DNA from: Hemibagrus wyckioides
Taxonomy: Eukaryota > Chordata > Actinopteri > Siluriformes > Bagridae
Assembly (NCBI RefSeq): GCF_019097595.1
Contig: NC_080710.1
Location: forward strand, 3,345,780 to 3,409,779
Reading direction: 5' to 3'
Length of the DNA: 64,000 bases
The position numbers were made by a program, and so were the translations under genes. Below are positions 43,339-59,113 of this stretch, one piece after another. A model generated the notes under the pieces. The model searched no databases and had not been told where the DNA came from. It was given only the letters and a program-made list of their open reading frames with translations. Within the stretch, counting starts at the first letter, position 1. Each line of letters opens with the position of its first letter.

Positions 43339-46209
43339 GTCTGTGTGTGTGTGAGCTTTAAAGATCCTTTGTGTCACTCATTCCTCTCATCTGCCTTTAA
43401 TGCTCACTCACTACATATACGTGTTTGTGTGTGCACACCTGTATTTGTGTGTACATGTGTATTTGTGCATGTATTTGTGTGTGTGCGTGCATATATTTTT
43501 GTGTGTGTGTGTGTGTGTGCGCATATATTTGTGTGTGTGTGTATGCGCATGTATTTGTGTGTGTGTGTGTATTTGTGCATGCGTGTATTTGTGTGTTTGT
43601 CTGATGTGTGTGTGTATTTGTGTGTTGTGTGCCTGTGTGCACGTATGTGTGTGTGTGTATATTTGTGTGTGTGTATTTGTGTGTATTTGTGCCTGTGTGT
43701 GTGTGTATTTGTGTATGTGTGTGTGTATTTGTGTATATTTGTGAATGTGTGTGTGTATTTGTGTATATGTGTGTGTGTATTTGTGTATATTTGTGTATGT
43801 GTGTGTGTATTTGTGTGTGAGTGTATGTGTGTGTGTATTTGTGTGTGAGTGCATTTGTGTATATTTGTGTGTGTGTGTGTGTATTTGTATTTGTGTATAT
43901 GTGTGTGTGTATTTGTGTATGTGTGTATATTTGTGTATATTTGTGCCTGTGTGGGTGTATTTGTGTATATGTGTGTGTGTGTATTTGTGTATATTTGTGC
44001 CTGTGCATGTGTGTGTGTATTTGTGTATATGTGTGTGCGTATTTGTGTATATTTGTATGCGTGTGTGTGTGTATTTGTGTATGTGTGTGTGTGTGCATAT
44101 TTGTGTATATTTGTGTATAATTTGTGTGCGTGTGTGTCTGTATTTGTGTGTGTGTGTTTTTTCTGTATATTTGTGTGTGTGTGTATGTGTGTATTTGTGC
44201 ATATGTGTGTGCGTATTTGTGTATATTTGTGTGTGTGTGTGTGTATTTGTGTATATGTGTGTGCATATTTGTGTGTGTGTGTGCGTATTTGTGTATATTT
44301 GTGTGTGTATGTGTGCGTATTTGTGTATATTTGTGTGTATGTGTGTGTATTTGTGTATATTTGTGTATGTGTGTGCGTATTTGTGTATATTTGTGTGTGT
44401 GTGTGCATATTTGTGTATATTTGTGTGTGTATGTGTGTGTATTTGTGTATATTTGTGTGCGTGTGTGTCTGTATTTGTGTGTGTGTATTTGTGTATATTT
44501 GTGTGTGTGTGTCTGTATTTGTGTGTGTGTGTATTTGTGTATATTTGTGTGTGTGTGTATTTGTGTATTTTTGTGTGCGTCTGTGTGTGTATGTGTGTAT
44601 TTGTGTATATTTGTGTATGTGTGTGCGTGTTTGTGTATATTTGTGTGTGTATGTGTGTATTTGTGTATATTTGTGTGCGTGTGTGTGTATTTGTGTATAT
44701 TTGTGTGTATTTGTGTATGTGTGTGTGTGTGTTTGTGTATATTTGTGTGTGTGTGCGTATTTGTGTATATTTGTGTGTGTATGTGTGTGTATTTGTGTAT
44801 ATTTGTGTGTGTGTGTCTGTATTTGTGTGTGTGTGTGTGTATTTGTGTATTTTTGTGTGCGTCTGTGTGTGTGTGTGTGTGTATATTTGTGTATATTTGT
44901 GTGTGTGTGTGTGTATTTGTGTATATTTGTGTGTGTATGTGTGTGTATTTGTGTATATTTGTGTGCGTGTGTGTCTGTATTTGTGTGTGTGTATTTGTGT
45001 ATATTTGTGTGTGTCTGTCTGTATTTGTGTGTGTGTGTATTTGTGTATATTTGTGTGTGTGTGTATGTGTGTATTTTTGTGTGCGTCTGTGTGTGTATGT
45101 GTGTGTATTTGTGTATATTTGTGTATGTGTGTGCGTGTTTGTGTATATTTGTGTGTGTATGTGTGTATTTGTGTATATTTGTGTGCGTGTGTGTCTGTAT
45201 TTGTGTATATTTGTGTGTATTTGTGTATGTGTGTGTGTGTTTGTGTATATTTGTGTGTGTGTGCGTATTTGTGTATATTTGTGTGTGTATGTGTGTGTAT
45301 TTGTGTATATTTGTGTGTGTGTGTCTGTATTTGTGTGTGTGTGTGTGTATTTGTGTATTTTTGTGTGCGTCTGTGTGTGTGTGTGTGTGTATATTTGTGT
45401 ATATTTGTGTGTGTGTGTGTGTGTATTTGTGTATATTTGTGTGTGTGTGTGTATTTGTGTATATTTGTGTGTGTGTGTGTATTTGTGTGTGTGTGTGTAT
45501 TTGTGTATATTTGTGTGTGTGTGTATTTGTGTATATTTGTGTGTGTGTGTGTATATTTGTGTATATTTGTGTGTGTGTGTGTATATTTGTGTATTTGTGT
45601 GTGTGTGTGTGTATTTGTGTATATTTGTGTGTGTGTGTGTATTTGTGTATATTTGTGTGTGTGTATTTGTGTATATTTGTGTGTGTGTGTGTATTTGTGT
45701 ATATTTGTGTGTGTGTGTGTATTTGTGTATATTTGTGTGTGTGTGTGTGTATATTTGTGTATATTTGTGTGTGTGTGTATTTGTGTATATTTGTGTGTGT
45801 GTGTGTGTATTTGTGTGTGTGTGTGTGTGTTTGTGTATATTTGTGTGTGTGTGTGTGTGTGTATTTGTGTATATTTGTGTGCGTGTGTGTGTATTTGTGT
45901 ATTTGTGTGCGTGTATTTGTGTATATTTGTGTGCGTGTGTGTGTATTTGTATATTTGTGTGCGTGTGTGTGTATTTGTGTATATTTGTGTGTGTATATTT
46001 GTGTGCATGTGTGTGTATTTGTGTATATTTGTGTGCGTGTGTGTGTATTTGTGTATATTTGTGTGTGTATATTTGTGTGCATGTGTGTGTATTTGTGTAT
46101 ATTTGTGTGCGTGTGTGTGTGTATGTGTGTGTATTTGTGTGTGTGTGTATATATATAAATATATATGTATATGTGTGTATTTGTGTATATTTGTGTGTAT
46201 GTGTGTATT

Positions 46210-46245
<36 letters not shown>

Positions 46246-47528
46246 CACTATATTGCCAAAAGTATTCGCTCACCCATCCAAATAATCAGAATCAGGTGTT
46301 CCAATCACTTCCATGGCCACAGGTGTATAAAATCAAGCACCTAGGCATGCAGACTGTTTTTACAAACATTTGTGAAAGAATGGGTCGCTCTCAGGAGCTC
46401 AGTGAATTCCAGAGTGGAACTGTGATAGGATGCCACCTGTGCAACAAATCCAGTCGTGAAATTTCCTCGCTCCTAAATATTCCACAGTCAACTGTCAGCT
46501 GTATTATAAGAACGTGGAAGTGTTTGGGAACGACAGCAACTCAGCCACGAAGTGGTAGGCCACGTAAACTGACGGAGCGGGGTCAGCGGATGCTGAGGCG
46601 CATAGTGCGAAGAGGTCGCCAACTTTCTGCAGAGCCAATCGCTACAGACCTCCAAACTTCATGTGGCCTTCAGATTAGCTCAAGAACAGTGCGCAGAGAG
46701 CTTCATGGAATGGGTTTCCATGGCCGAGCAGCTGCATCCAAGCCATACATCACCAAGTGCAATGCAAAGCGTCGGATGCAGTGGTGTAAAGCACGCCGCC
46801 ACTGGACTCTAGAGCAGTGGAGACGCGTTCTCTGGAGTGACGAATCGCGCTTCTCCATCTGGCAATCTGATGGACGAGTCTGGGTGTGGCGGTTGCCAGG
46901 AGAACGGTACTTGTCTGACTGCATTGTGCCAAGTGTAAAGTTTAGTGGAGGGGGATTATGGTGTGGGGTTGTTTTTCAGGAGCTGGGCTTGGCCCCTTAG
47001 TTCCAGTGAAAGGAACTCTGAATTTTTCAGCATACCAAGACATTTTGGACAATTCCATGCTCCCAACTTTGTGGGAACAGTTTGGAGCTGGCCCCTTCCT
47101 CTTCCAACATGACTGTGCACCAGTGACCAAAGCAAGGTCCATAAAGACATGGATGACAGAGTCTGGTGTGGATGAACTTGACTGGCCTGCACAGAGTCCT
47201 GACCTCAACCCGATAGAACACCTTTGGGATGAATTAGAGCGGAGACTGAGAGCCAGGCCTTCTCGTCCAACATCAGTGTGTGACCTCACAAATGCGCTTC
47301 TGGAAGAATGGTCAAAAATTCCCATAAACACACTCCTAAACCTTGTGGACAGCCTTCCCAGAAGAGTTGAAGCTGTTATAGCTGCAAAGGGTGGACCGAC
47401 GTCATATTGAACCCTATGGATTAGGAATGGGATGTCACTTAAGTTCATATGCGAGTCAAGGCAGGTGAGCGAATACTTTTGGCAATATAGTGTGTATATA
47501 TATATATATATATGTATTTGTGTATATT

Positions 47529-47561
<33 letters not shown>

Positions 47562-50500
47562 GTGTATGTGTATTTGTGTATATTTGTGTGTGTGTGTATA
47601 TATAAATATATATATATATATGTGTGTGTATTTGTGCCTGTCTGTATGTGTGTATTTGTGTGCGTGTGTGTCTGTGTGTATGTGTGTGTGTGTATATGTG
47701 TGTTTGCATGATTGCATTAGAGAGTGTATTTTGACTCTTATATGAGTGTGTTGTTGTGCTGATGGCCTGGTTTTCCTGTCTGTACAGTGTGTTGTGTTCA
47801 TCTGGATCATTTCCCATGAATTCCTTCCGATGGCAAATTTCAAAACACACACTGTTTGACCTCTGAGACTGAATATTGTGTGTTTTTTTTGTAAAAAATT
47901 AATTCTGTTGTCTTGTTATTAACACTAAAGCTCAGCCCATGTAGCTATATGTTTATCTCTCAGCATGTCAGAGATCTACGTCATTAACAGCTTGTGTGCA
48001 GCAGCTGACGTGTTGTGTGTTTGCTGATCCTCAGATGGGATGTTTTGGGAGCCGCAGTCGGGGTTCGCTCGCTGGCCAGCGTCCCCTCTCTCCCCAAAGC
48101 CGTGGCTGAGTTCGTGTCGGACGCCGTGGCTGAATGCAAACCGGCTCGAGTGCACGTGGTGACCGGCACGGCCCAGGAGACCTCGGACATCCTGGCCGGC
48201 TTGGAAAAAGAAGGCATGGTGAAAAAGTTACCCAAGTATGAGAACTGGTGAGTGAGATGACTCCGGCTTACTGCGCTTTACGACACGTTTAATGACCGAA
48301 GATCCAGAGATTCAGGAAATGCAGGAAAGCTGAACTGCGGCTTGTTGCAACACCTCGCGTTGTGTTTATAGACAGAGCAGTAAAGCCAGTGTTCAGTAAT
48401 TTGTTTTGTTTTGTCTGGGTTTAATGTGTATATTTCAGTGACTCCAGACGTAATCTCAATCAAATATCTTATATCTTCTACTCAAAAAAATTCCGGCATA
48501 TTCTAGGGGTAAACTTCACACAGGTGATTTTAATAACAAGTGATTTAAGCAGGTTTGGAACCCGACTCTTTCCTGTGTAAATATTTATGTCACTGAGACG
48601 TTATTAATGTCGTTAAACGTATACCAGACGAGCGAGTTCCTGTACATTCCACCACCTGTAAACCTGTTCCTTATAGCAGCCAGGCATTATTGTTTTAACT
48701 CCTGAATTGATGATCGAATGTCATGAGTCTTAAACACTGACGTGTCGCTGTTTCGCAGCTGGCTGGCTCGTACCGACCCGAAAGACGTGGCTCGTGTGGA
48801 GAGCAAGACGGTGATCGTCACTAAGCATCAGAGAGACACGGTTCCCATCCCCAGCAACGGCGTGAAGAGTCAGCTGGGCAGCTGGATGAGCGAGAGTGAT
48901 TTCCAGAAAGCCAGAGAGGAACGATTCCCTGGCAGCATGTCAGGCAGGTCCACTTGAGTGATTCCTCAAACGCCGGCCATTTAGTTTTCTTTCTTATGTA
49001 TTGCTTTGACACTCAGAACCTGCAAGAACTTCCAAAACTCAGTGTTCAGTAATAATAAATATTAGAAAATTAACCAAGCCACATCAAAAAATGACCGGAG
49101 CTCTGACATCGTCTTCTCTTTGTCATCGTCTCACTCCAGGTCGGACCATGTACGTGATCCCATTCAGCATGGGTCCGGTGAACTCCTCTCTAGCAAAGTT
49201 TGGCGTTCAGTTGACGGATTCTCCGTATGTAGTGGCCAGCATGGGAATAATGACCCGCATGGGTACGCCGGTCCTGGAGAAACTGGCGGAGGGGGCGGAG
49301 TTTGTTCGTTGCCAGCACTCGTTGGGTCGACCTCTGCCACTTAAAGGTACCGAAGATTTATTACTTTTTTTGGCTGAACTCTAATTCAACCGGAAATGTA
49401 CAAAAGGTGCAAAATATTACAATTCTCTGATGTTTGTTTTTAAATCTATGCACACTACAGTTTGAAGAAAGTTGTGGAAAGTTCTTGTCTGGAAACATCA
49501 CAGAAAAACCAATCAGTTTTATTATTTGTTTTGTTAATTGTTTTAAGAGCGAACGATTTTGGCAGTCCCAGATTTGCCCTAAAGACACGAGAGTGCCAGT
49601 ATTTATGGTTTAGCAGTAGTAGTTATTATAGTAATTAAGGAGAGACCTTTTTTCAGTCAAACCTATTAAAATTCCCCCAAAGGCTTTGTTTGCTTCTGGA
49701 ACTTTCTTTCACTAGATGCAAACAAATGAACTGCCTCCAGCAGATGCCAACATACACTGGTGTTTTTTTTTTGTGGTCTGAACAATAAAAAAATTACTTC
49801 TCTCTGCACCTTGCTAATATATTCTGTATTTCTGTTTCTCAGCTCCTTTGATAAATCAGTGGCCTTGCAATCCAGACAAGGTGCTGATCTCCCATCTCCC
49901 GGATAGCAGGCAGATCCTGTCATTCGGAAGCGGCTACGGCGGGAATTCCCTGCTGGGAAAGAAGTGTTTTGCGCTCCGTATTGCCTCTCGTATTGCCAAA
50001 GATGAAGGCTGGCTAGCTGAACATATGCTGGTGAGTAAAAACTCGGAGATCTTCCGTGTCTTATTGATAGAAACGGAAGCTTAAGTTCTGTTTTCCTCTC
50101 TTTTTTAGATTCTGGGAATCACGAATCCTCAGGGTGTGAAGCGGTACATTGCGGCTGCTTTCCCAAGTGCTTGTGGCAAAACCAACCTGGCTATGATGAA
50201 GCCGACGCTGCCAGGTTGGAAGGTGGAGTGTGTGGGAGACGATATTGCCTGGATGAAGTTCGACAGTCAGGGTGAGAGACGTCTCGGAACGTCCGAAGCT
50301 CCGTATCCGTGTTTCTTGTGTATTGCAAACAAAAGAAAACCTCCTGTCACTGAAATCAGGTGGTTTTTTTTCGCAGGTAAACTCAGAGCCATCAACCCGG
50401 AGAACGGCTTCTTCGGTGTAGCTCCTGGTACATCTATGAAGACCAACCCTTATGCCATGGAAACCATTTCAAAGAACACGATATTCACAAACGTGGGCGA

Positions 50501-51577
50501 GACAAGTGACGGCGGCGTTTGGTGGGAGGGTCTCGAACCGCCGGCGCCTGGAATCTCTCTGAATGACTGGCATGGAAATTTATGGAAGCCTGGTAATATT
50601 ATAAACTCATGAATATTAATATTAACTCATCCGTCGTTTCTTCTTTCTTACATTTATTAAAGAGACATACGAGTAAAACAGGCGATACTTTACAGGTGAT
50701 TCCAAACCGTGTGCACACCCCAACTCGAGGTTCTGTACCCCCGCCGCCCAGTGTCCCATCATGGACCCCATGTGGGAGAGCGACGAAGGAGTGCCAATTG
50801 ACGCCATCGTATTTGGTGGCCGGAGACCAGAAGGTGAGGGCAATTGTAACGTTTTGTTTTGTTTTGTTTTCCTGTAATAACATCTATCTGTTCTTTTTCA
50901 CAGGAGTGCCGCTAGTGTATGAATCGTTCAACTGGCGACATGGAGTGTTTGTTGGTGCTGCCATGAGATCGGAATCCACAGCAGCTGCAGAACATAAAGG
51001 TATCTTCTATAAACCTTACCTTCCGGCCAATCAGAATCCAGCTTTCCACACAACACTGCTGTGTAACTAGAAATGAATTGCACCAAACCGTATCTTGTGT
51101 GTCACAGGTAAAGTGGTCATGCACGACCCCTTCGCTATGCGTCCGTTCTTCGGCTACAACTTTGGCGACTACCTGAGCCACTGGCTGAGCATGGAGACGA
51201 GGAAGGGACCCACGCAGCTTCCCAAGATCTTCCACGTCAACTGGTTCCGGAGAGATCCGCAGACCAAGTCCTTCCTGTGGCCCGGCTTCGGAGAGAACTC
51301 CCGAGTGCTCGAATGGATCTTCCGCCGCTGCGAACGCACCAGCGAGGACGAGGCGGCCAGAAAAAGCGCCATAGGATGGTTGCCTCAAGAGGGCGCCATC
51401 AACACACAAGGCCTGAGCGATAAAGTCGATATGGAGGCGCTTTTTGACGTTCCTAAACCTTTCTGGCAAAAAGAAGTCCAAGAGATAAAAGCCTACTTCA
51501 CACAGCAGGTGGGCGTCGACCTGCCCAAGCAGCTAGAGGCGGAGCTACAGGCTCTCGAGGAGAGAGTCAGGGATTGA
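40700..51577 (+). CDS. pck2: phosphoenolpyruvate carboxykinase 2, mitochondrial (GTP)
   Basis: Converts oxaloacetate and GTP to PEP, GDP and CO2 in the mitochondrial matrix, feeding gluconeogenesis and serine/glycerol synthesis. Exons: 40700-40731, 48035-48247, 48759-48943, 49140-49346, 49843-50030, 50109-50271, 50377-50592, 50696-50833, 50904-50999, 51108-51577; 1908 nt, 635 aa (human PCK2 is 640). The N-terminus [20 protein letters not shown] is followed by more Arg/Ser residues and is nearly free of acid, like a matrix-targeting presequence; this favours PCK2 over cytosolic PCK1. Motifs: [19 protein letters not shown], the P-loop [33 protein letters not shown], the substrate-binding CAHPNSRF and [15 protein letters not shown]. 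Intron 1 is 7.3 kb and holds the minisatellite and a Tc1 element. Intron 3 begins GC rather than GT. psme1 follows on the same strand, as near human PCK2. Confidence 0.96.
41165..41217. repeat. (ATT)n microsatellite
   Basis: About 17 ATT units in pck2 intron 1. Another ATT run lies at 40812-40842. Confidence 0.95.
42430..42567. repeat. GATG/GATA tetranucleotide array
   Basis: GA and GATG units give way to about 25 GATA units, all in pck2 intron 1. GATA arrays are a classic vertebrate simple repeat. Confidence 0.95.
42998..43150. repeat. (CT)n and (CTTT)n arrays
   Basis: A CT run (about 43000-43048) and, 30 bp later, a CTTT run (43085-43150), both in pck2 intron 1. Both are one-sided purine/pyrimidine tracts. 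Confidence 0.95.
43290..46243. repeat. ~3-kb TG-rich minisatellite in pck2 intron 1
   Basis: Composed of TGTATTTGTGTATATTTGTG blocks separated by variable GT runs. Stop codons are nearly absent in several frames, so very long Val/Cys- or Thr/His-rich translations arise that are not genes. The marker GCGTCTGTG occurs at 44577, 44859, 45083 and 45367, so two adjacent ~507-bp blocks are near copies (higher-order duplication). The array resumes after the Tc1 insertion, at 47497-47710. Confidence 0.95.
46246..47492 (+). mobile_element. near-complete Tc1-like transposon
   Basis: 1247 bp with terminal repeats CACTATATTGCC and GGCAATATAGTG. TA is present at the left target site, and TG takes its place on the right. 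It is inserted in the TG-rich minisatellite of pck2 intron 1, which continues on both sides. It carries one transposase gene with a single frameshift (separate entry). Compared with the B and A copies it is by far the best preserved, which suggests a more recent insertion. Confidence 0.93.
46380..47410 (+). pseudogene. Tc1-like transposase (DD34E type), one frameshift
   Basis: Cut-and-paste transposase with an N-terminal helix-turn-helix pair ([17 protein letters not shown], then [16 protein letters not shown] and a [11 protein letters not shown] hook) and a DDE catalytic domain. The first catalytic Asp is in [10 protein letters not shown]. The second ([14 protein letters not shown]) and the Glu ([13 protein letters not shown]) lie in another frame, with 34 residues between them, the Tc1 spacing. 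The frame breaks at about 46945-46958, near the G-run in GTGGAGGGGGATTATGG. One missing base there accounts for the break. An in-frame ATG at 46347 is an alternative start. The copy as it stands is inactive. Confidence 0.9.
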
Positions 51578-51954
51578 TGGACAAGAACTTGATGTTTTTA
51601 TTATACACTACTTTGAAATGTTTGCTGTATCGTGTTTGAGCATGAGTTGGGGAAGTAACCAATCGTTTAAGCTACAATCTTTCAATCTTGCAATAATAAT
51701 AATAATAAGGACAGTAATGATTATAAAATAATAATAATAATAATAATAATAATGAAATACACCAGCCACATAAAGCTAAGACTTAGTCACTGTAACTCAT
51801 TGGTCAATTGTCTTGATGGGTTACAAAAAAAAAAATCTTGAGTTGTGTTGACAAATGTACATGCAGTAATGGGCATGATCAAAGACATTGGACCAAAAAA
51901 AACTGTTTAGGAGACATATGAAACGGTTGTGAATGTATTTACCTGACCTGACTG

Positions 51955-51960
51955 AATAAA
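51955..51960 (+). promoter_or_regulatory. candidate pck2 polyadenylation signal
   Basis: AATAAA about 380 bp after the pck2 stop. From 51961 to 53600 the intergenic region is AT-rich; it holds a GT run near 53120-53150, an ATTT run at 53313-53348, and nothing coding that I recognise. Confidence 0.55.
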
Positions 51961-53315
51961 CCAGTGAAAATCTCTTTTATCAGCTGAAAGTCTTTAAGTT
52001 GTCTCACACCCCATGCATTGAAGAGATGTCCATGTGCCTTTTATTTACACATTATAAGTCAGGGGACTGCAGTGAAATGCCTGATTCTGTTCTGGATAAT
52101 ATTCCTGCTTGAAGATCCAACCAGCTGTAACTTCTTGGCAGAGGCAATCAGACTTACATTCTCCGTCGCTTCATGTATCCTAACAAACTTCGCACCAGAT
52201 TTAACTGGAGATTACGATCTTATCCGTGTAACTGTCCTAATTTTATTTTTCTTTTTACACTAAATTGACCTTTGGACAGCGCTGTTGCTTGTTTCCTTTC
52301 GATGTTTCATAAAGAAAAGTGAACTATGAACGAAAAAGTATTTCTTCTGGTGCTTTCTCCAATATATATATTTTTTGCTTCTCTTGAGTCTCTTCAACAT
52401 TCCTCTTTCTCTTATTCTTAAATGTCTAGCTGTTTTTATTTCCCTCTGCCATGTTTACAAAGTTCGTCACATGTTTCTCTGTATGTTTTTTTTTAAACAG
52501 AAAATTTTTTTGTAATTAAATTTGGCCTTTTCTCACTTTTTATTTATATTTCTGTGAAAACAAGAAGCATGGAATTAGGCTAGCAGGCTAAGCACCCCCT
52601 CCTCCTCCCCCTTTCAAACAAAAATAATTAATATAAGGTTTCATTTTGGGCATTTTCTCATTTTATTTACGAGGAAACAAATGTTTTAAGTGTTATTCAG
52701 TATTTTTGTGAAATTTAGTGCAACAGCACCACCACTTGTCTTTGTAACTACACACAGCACGATATGAGGCTTAAGCTGTGGGCTAACTCTAACGAGCCTA
52801 GAGAAGTAGCTTCAAACAGCCAATCAGAGACAGCCCAGTCACGTGACTACACAGAGTGACCCCTGGTTTGATTCTACAGTGGGATAGTATCTTATAATCC
52901 ACTTCAGTGACGTTTTAACTTATGAATATAGTCGATCTGTTAACATTTTTTAATGCTGAAATGTAATTGGAGAGAAATTCATATTAACAGTTGACAGACA
53001 GAGCATATATTTTCTAGTAATAATCATTAAAAAAAGTACAGACCACAGAACTTTTTGTTTGTTTGCCATACCATGAGCTTAAAAGGTATAAATCTGTAGC
53101 TTCCTATCTGCCTTTAAGTGTGTGTGTGTGTATGTGTGTGTGTGTGGGTGTGGGTGGGGGGTAATTTTCCCCCATACAGCTTTTAAACAAACACAAATTT
53201 AGGATTCTACTTTTCAATACACATAGACTACACTCATAACACATAGAGGATAAGAAAAGAATAAAACACATGCATGTACATTTATTTTAAAAAAATCAAT
53301 CCACTACAGTTGGTT

Positions 53316-53346
<31 letters not shown>

Positions 53347-53623
53347 TTGCCTTTTTTCCACAGCAATTTTCCAACAATTACAATATACAGATGCTGTAAT
53401 AATTCTACGATGAGTGGTTACTCTTATTTTGAAATAACACAGACTTCGATAACAGAAATTATTTTAATATTTAATTAATTTCTTGATTTAATTCAACTTC
53501 CGTGATTAGGCTACTGAAAAGTATTCAAAATAATATATATATATATATCTGAAATTATCATCTAAAGTATCACGTATCATATATCATTAAAGTCCCCGCC
53601 CCCCCGTGTGCGCTGCTGTTTTT

Positions 53624-53664
53624 GGGAATTCCGGATCATACCGGATTTTACTTTCACTTTCACT
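53624..53664 (+). promoter_or_regulatory. psme1 promoter with kappaB-like and ISRE-like sites
   Basis: GGGAATTCC at 53624-53632 is a palindromic kappaB-like site. CTTTCACTTTCACT at 53651-53664 contains TTTCNNTTTC, the ISRE/IRF core (GAAANNGAAA on the minus strand). They lie 140-180 bp upstream of the psme1 ATG. The pair fits the known interferon-gamma inducibility of PA28; actual binding is inference. Confidence 0.65.
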
Positions 53665-53803
53665 CTCTATAGCGAGCTCAAGCGCTTCTGGTTTGCTTCC
53701 TCGGAAATAATTTCTAATTTTATTTTTGTTTCTGTCGCGCTTTTAAAGCAAGTCGACAGGCGATATTTAATTGAAAGAAGTTTAAAACATTTCCCTGAAC
53801 ACC

Positions 53804-57617
<3,814 letters not shown>

Positions 57618-57742
57618 GCGACTCGCACCATCATCACTCAGAAAGAGAAACATTGCAGATTAGATTTCATTTTTGTGATGCTTTCTCGGGTTCAAGCACA
57701 AAGCAGAGACTGATCCCGAATTCCCTTTGGTCATCTTTACAT

Positions 57743-57748
57743 AATAAA
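57743..57748 (+). promoter_or_regulatory. candidate psme1 polyadenylation signal
   Basis: AATAAA about 125 bp after the psme1 stop. The rest of the 57617-58356 gap holds a (TA)n run at about 58077-58132 and nothing coding. Confidence 0.65.
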
Positions 57749-58074
57749 GCAGTGACATTGTGTAAATTCGTTTAAAGCCTCATCTTTTTTATATATTATT
57801 ATAATCACAGAAACACAAAAACTGTCATGTTATTTAGACGTTGTTATATGTTTTCAGCTGACAGATGTCATGTGTTTATTGAATTGATCTCCAGATTGAG
57901 ATGTTTATTGCAATTTTGTTCTCAAAGGAATCTGCCAATTAAAGGAATTGGAGAAAATAACTGAACTAGCAAAGTTTTATAAGTGATTATACTCCTAGAA
58001 ATCGACTAGATTTCTAGATTAAACCTTTTTTTAATGAGAATATGTATAGATGAATGAATGCTGTATAGAGGGTA

Positions 58075-58136
<62 letters not shown>

Positions 58137-58356
58137 TGCTAGAAGAATTAGCACTGAACGCTGTCAGGTTTAGCACCGTGACTTTTAATTTGACATGAAC
58201 CGGAAATACACTCAACACCCCTTCTGGACCCAACACTACGCACATGGTTAGGAAAGATGGTGTTTCTTCAGTATTAAAAGGTTTGTTTTTTAAAGAATTA
58301 ATCACATAATCGATTTCTTTTGGGGAGCAGACTGTAATGAGGAGAACACTGCTGAA

Positions 58357-58597
58357 ATGGGAGATCATGTGGAAGTGATTGTTGGAAGTTATGAGCAGAT
58401 AGTGTTTGGGTACCGAGTGTGTCCTGCAGAAGGAGGAGGAGGAGAAGAAGAAGAGAAGGTAAACATCATCTCTTAATCTGTCACTTTTACTTTCTTTAAA
58501 TCCTCACTGTGAAATTCCCGAGTAAAGAATAAAACACACAGCGTCCTGCTTCTGGAGGAAAAAAATCAACTACAGCAGAGAACACGTTCTCTCTCTC

Positions 58598-58630
<33 letters not shown>

Positions 58631-58645
58631 CTCTGTCTGTTTCTC

Positions 58646-58678
<33 letters not shown>

Positions 58679-58777
58679 CTCTGTCTGTTTCTCACTCTCT
58701 CTCTGTCTGTCTCTCTCTCTCTCTGTCTGTCTCTCTCTCTCTCTGTCTGTCTCTCTTTCTCTCTCTCCTTCGCTCTT

Positions 58778-58808
<31 letters not shown>

Positions 58809-58900
58809 TTCTCTCTCTCTGTCTCTCTCTCACTCTCTCTCTCTCTGTTTCTCACTCTCTCTCTGTCTGTCTCTCTCTCTCTCTGTCTGTCTCTCTCTCT

Positions 58901-58937
<37 letters not shown>

Positions 58938-58945
58938 TCGCTCTT

Positions 58946-58982
<37 letters not shown>

Positions 58983-59021
58983 TTCTCTCTCTTTCTCTCT
59001 CTCTTTCTCTCTGTCTCTCTC

Positions 59022-59056
<35 letters not shown>

Positions 59057-59060
59057 CTCA

Positions 59061-59113
<53 letters not shown>

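Noticed and set aside
43397..47000. Very long open frames (over 900 codons) on both strands in the TG-rich region
   Set aside because: They are artefacts of a TG-rich repeat that lacks stop codons; the translations are Val/Cys or Thr/His runs with no domain and overlap on both strands. Only the Tc1 transposase part at the right is real.
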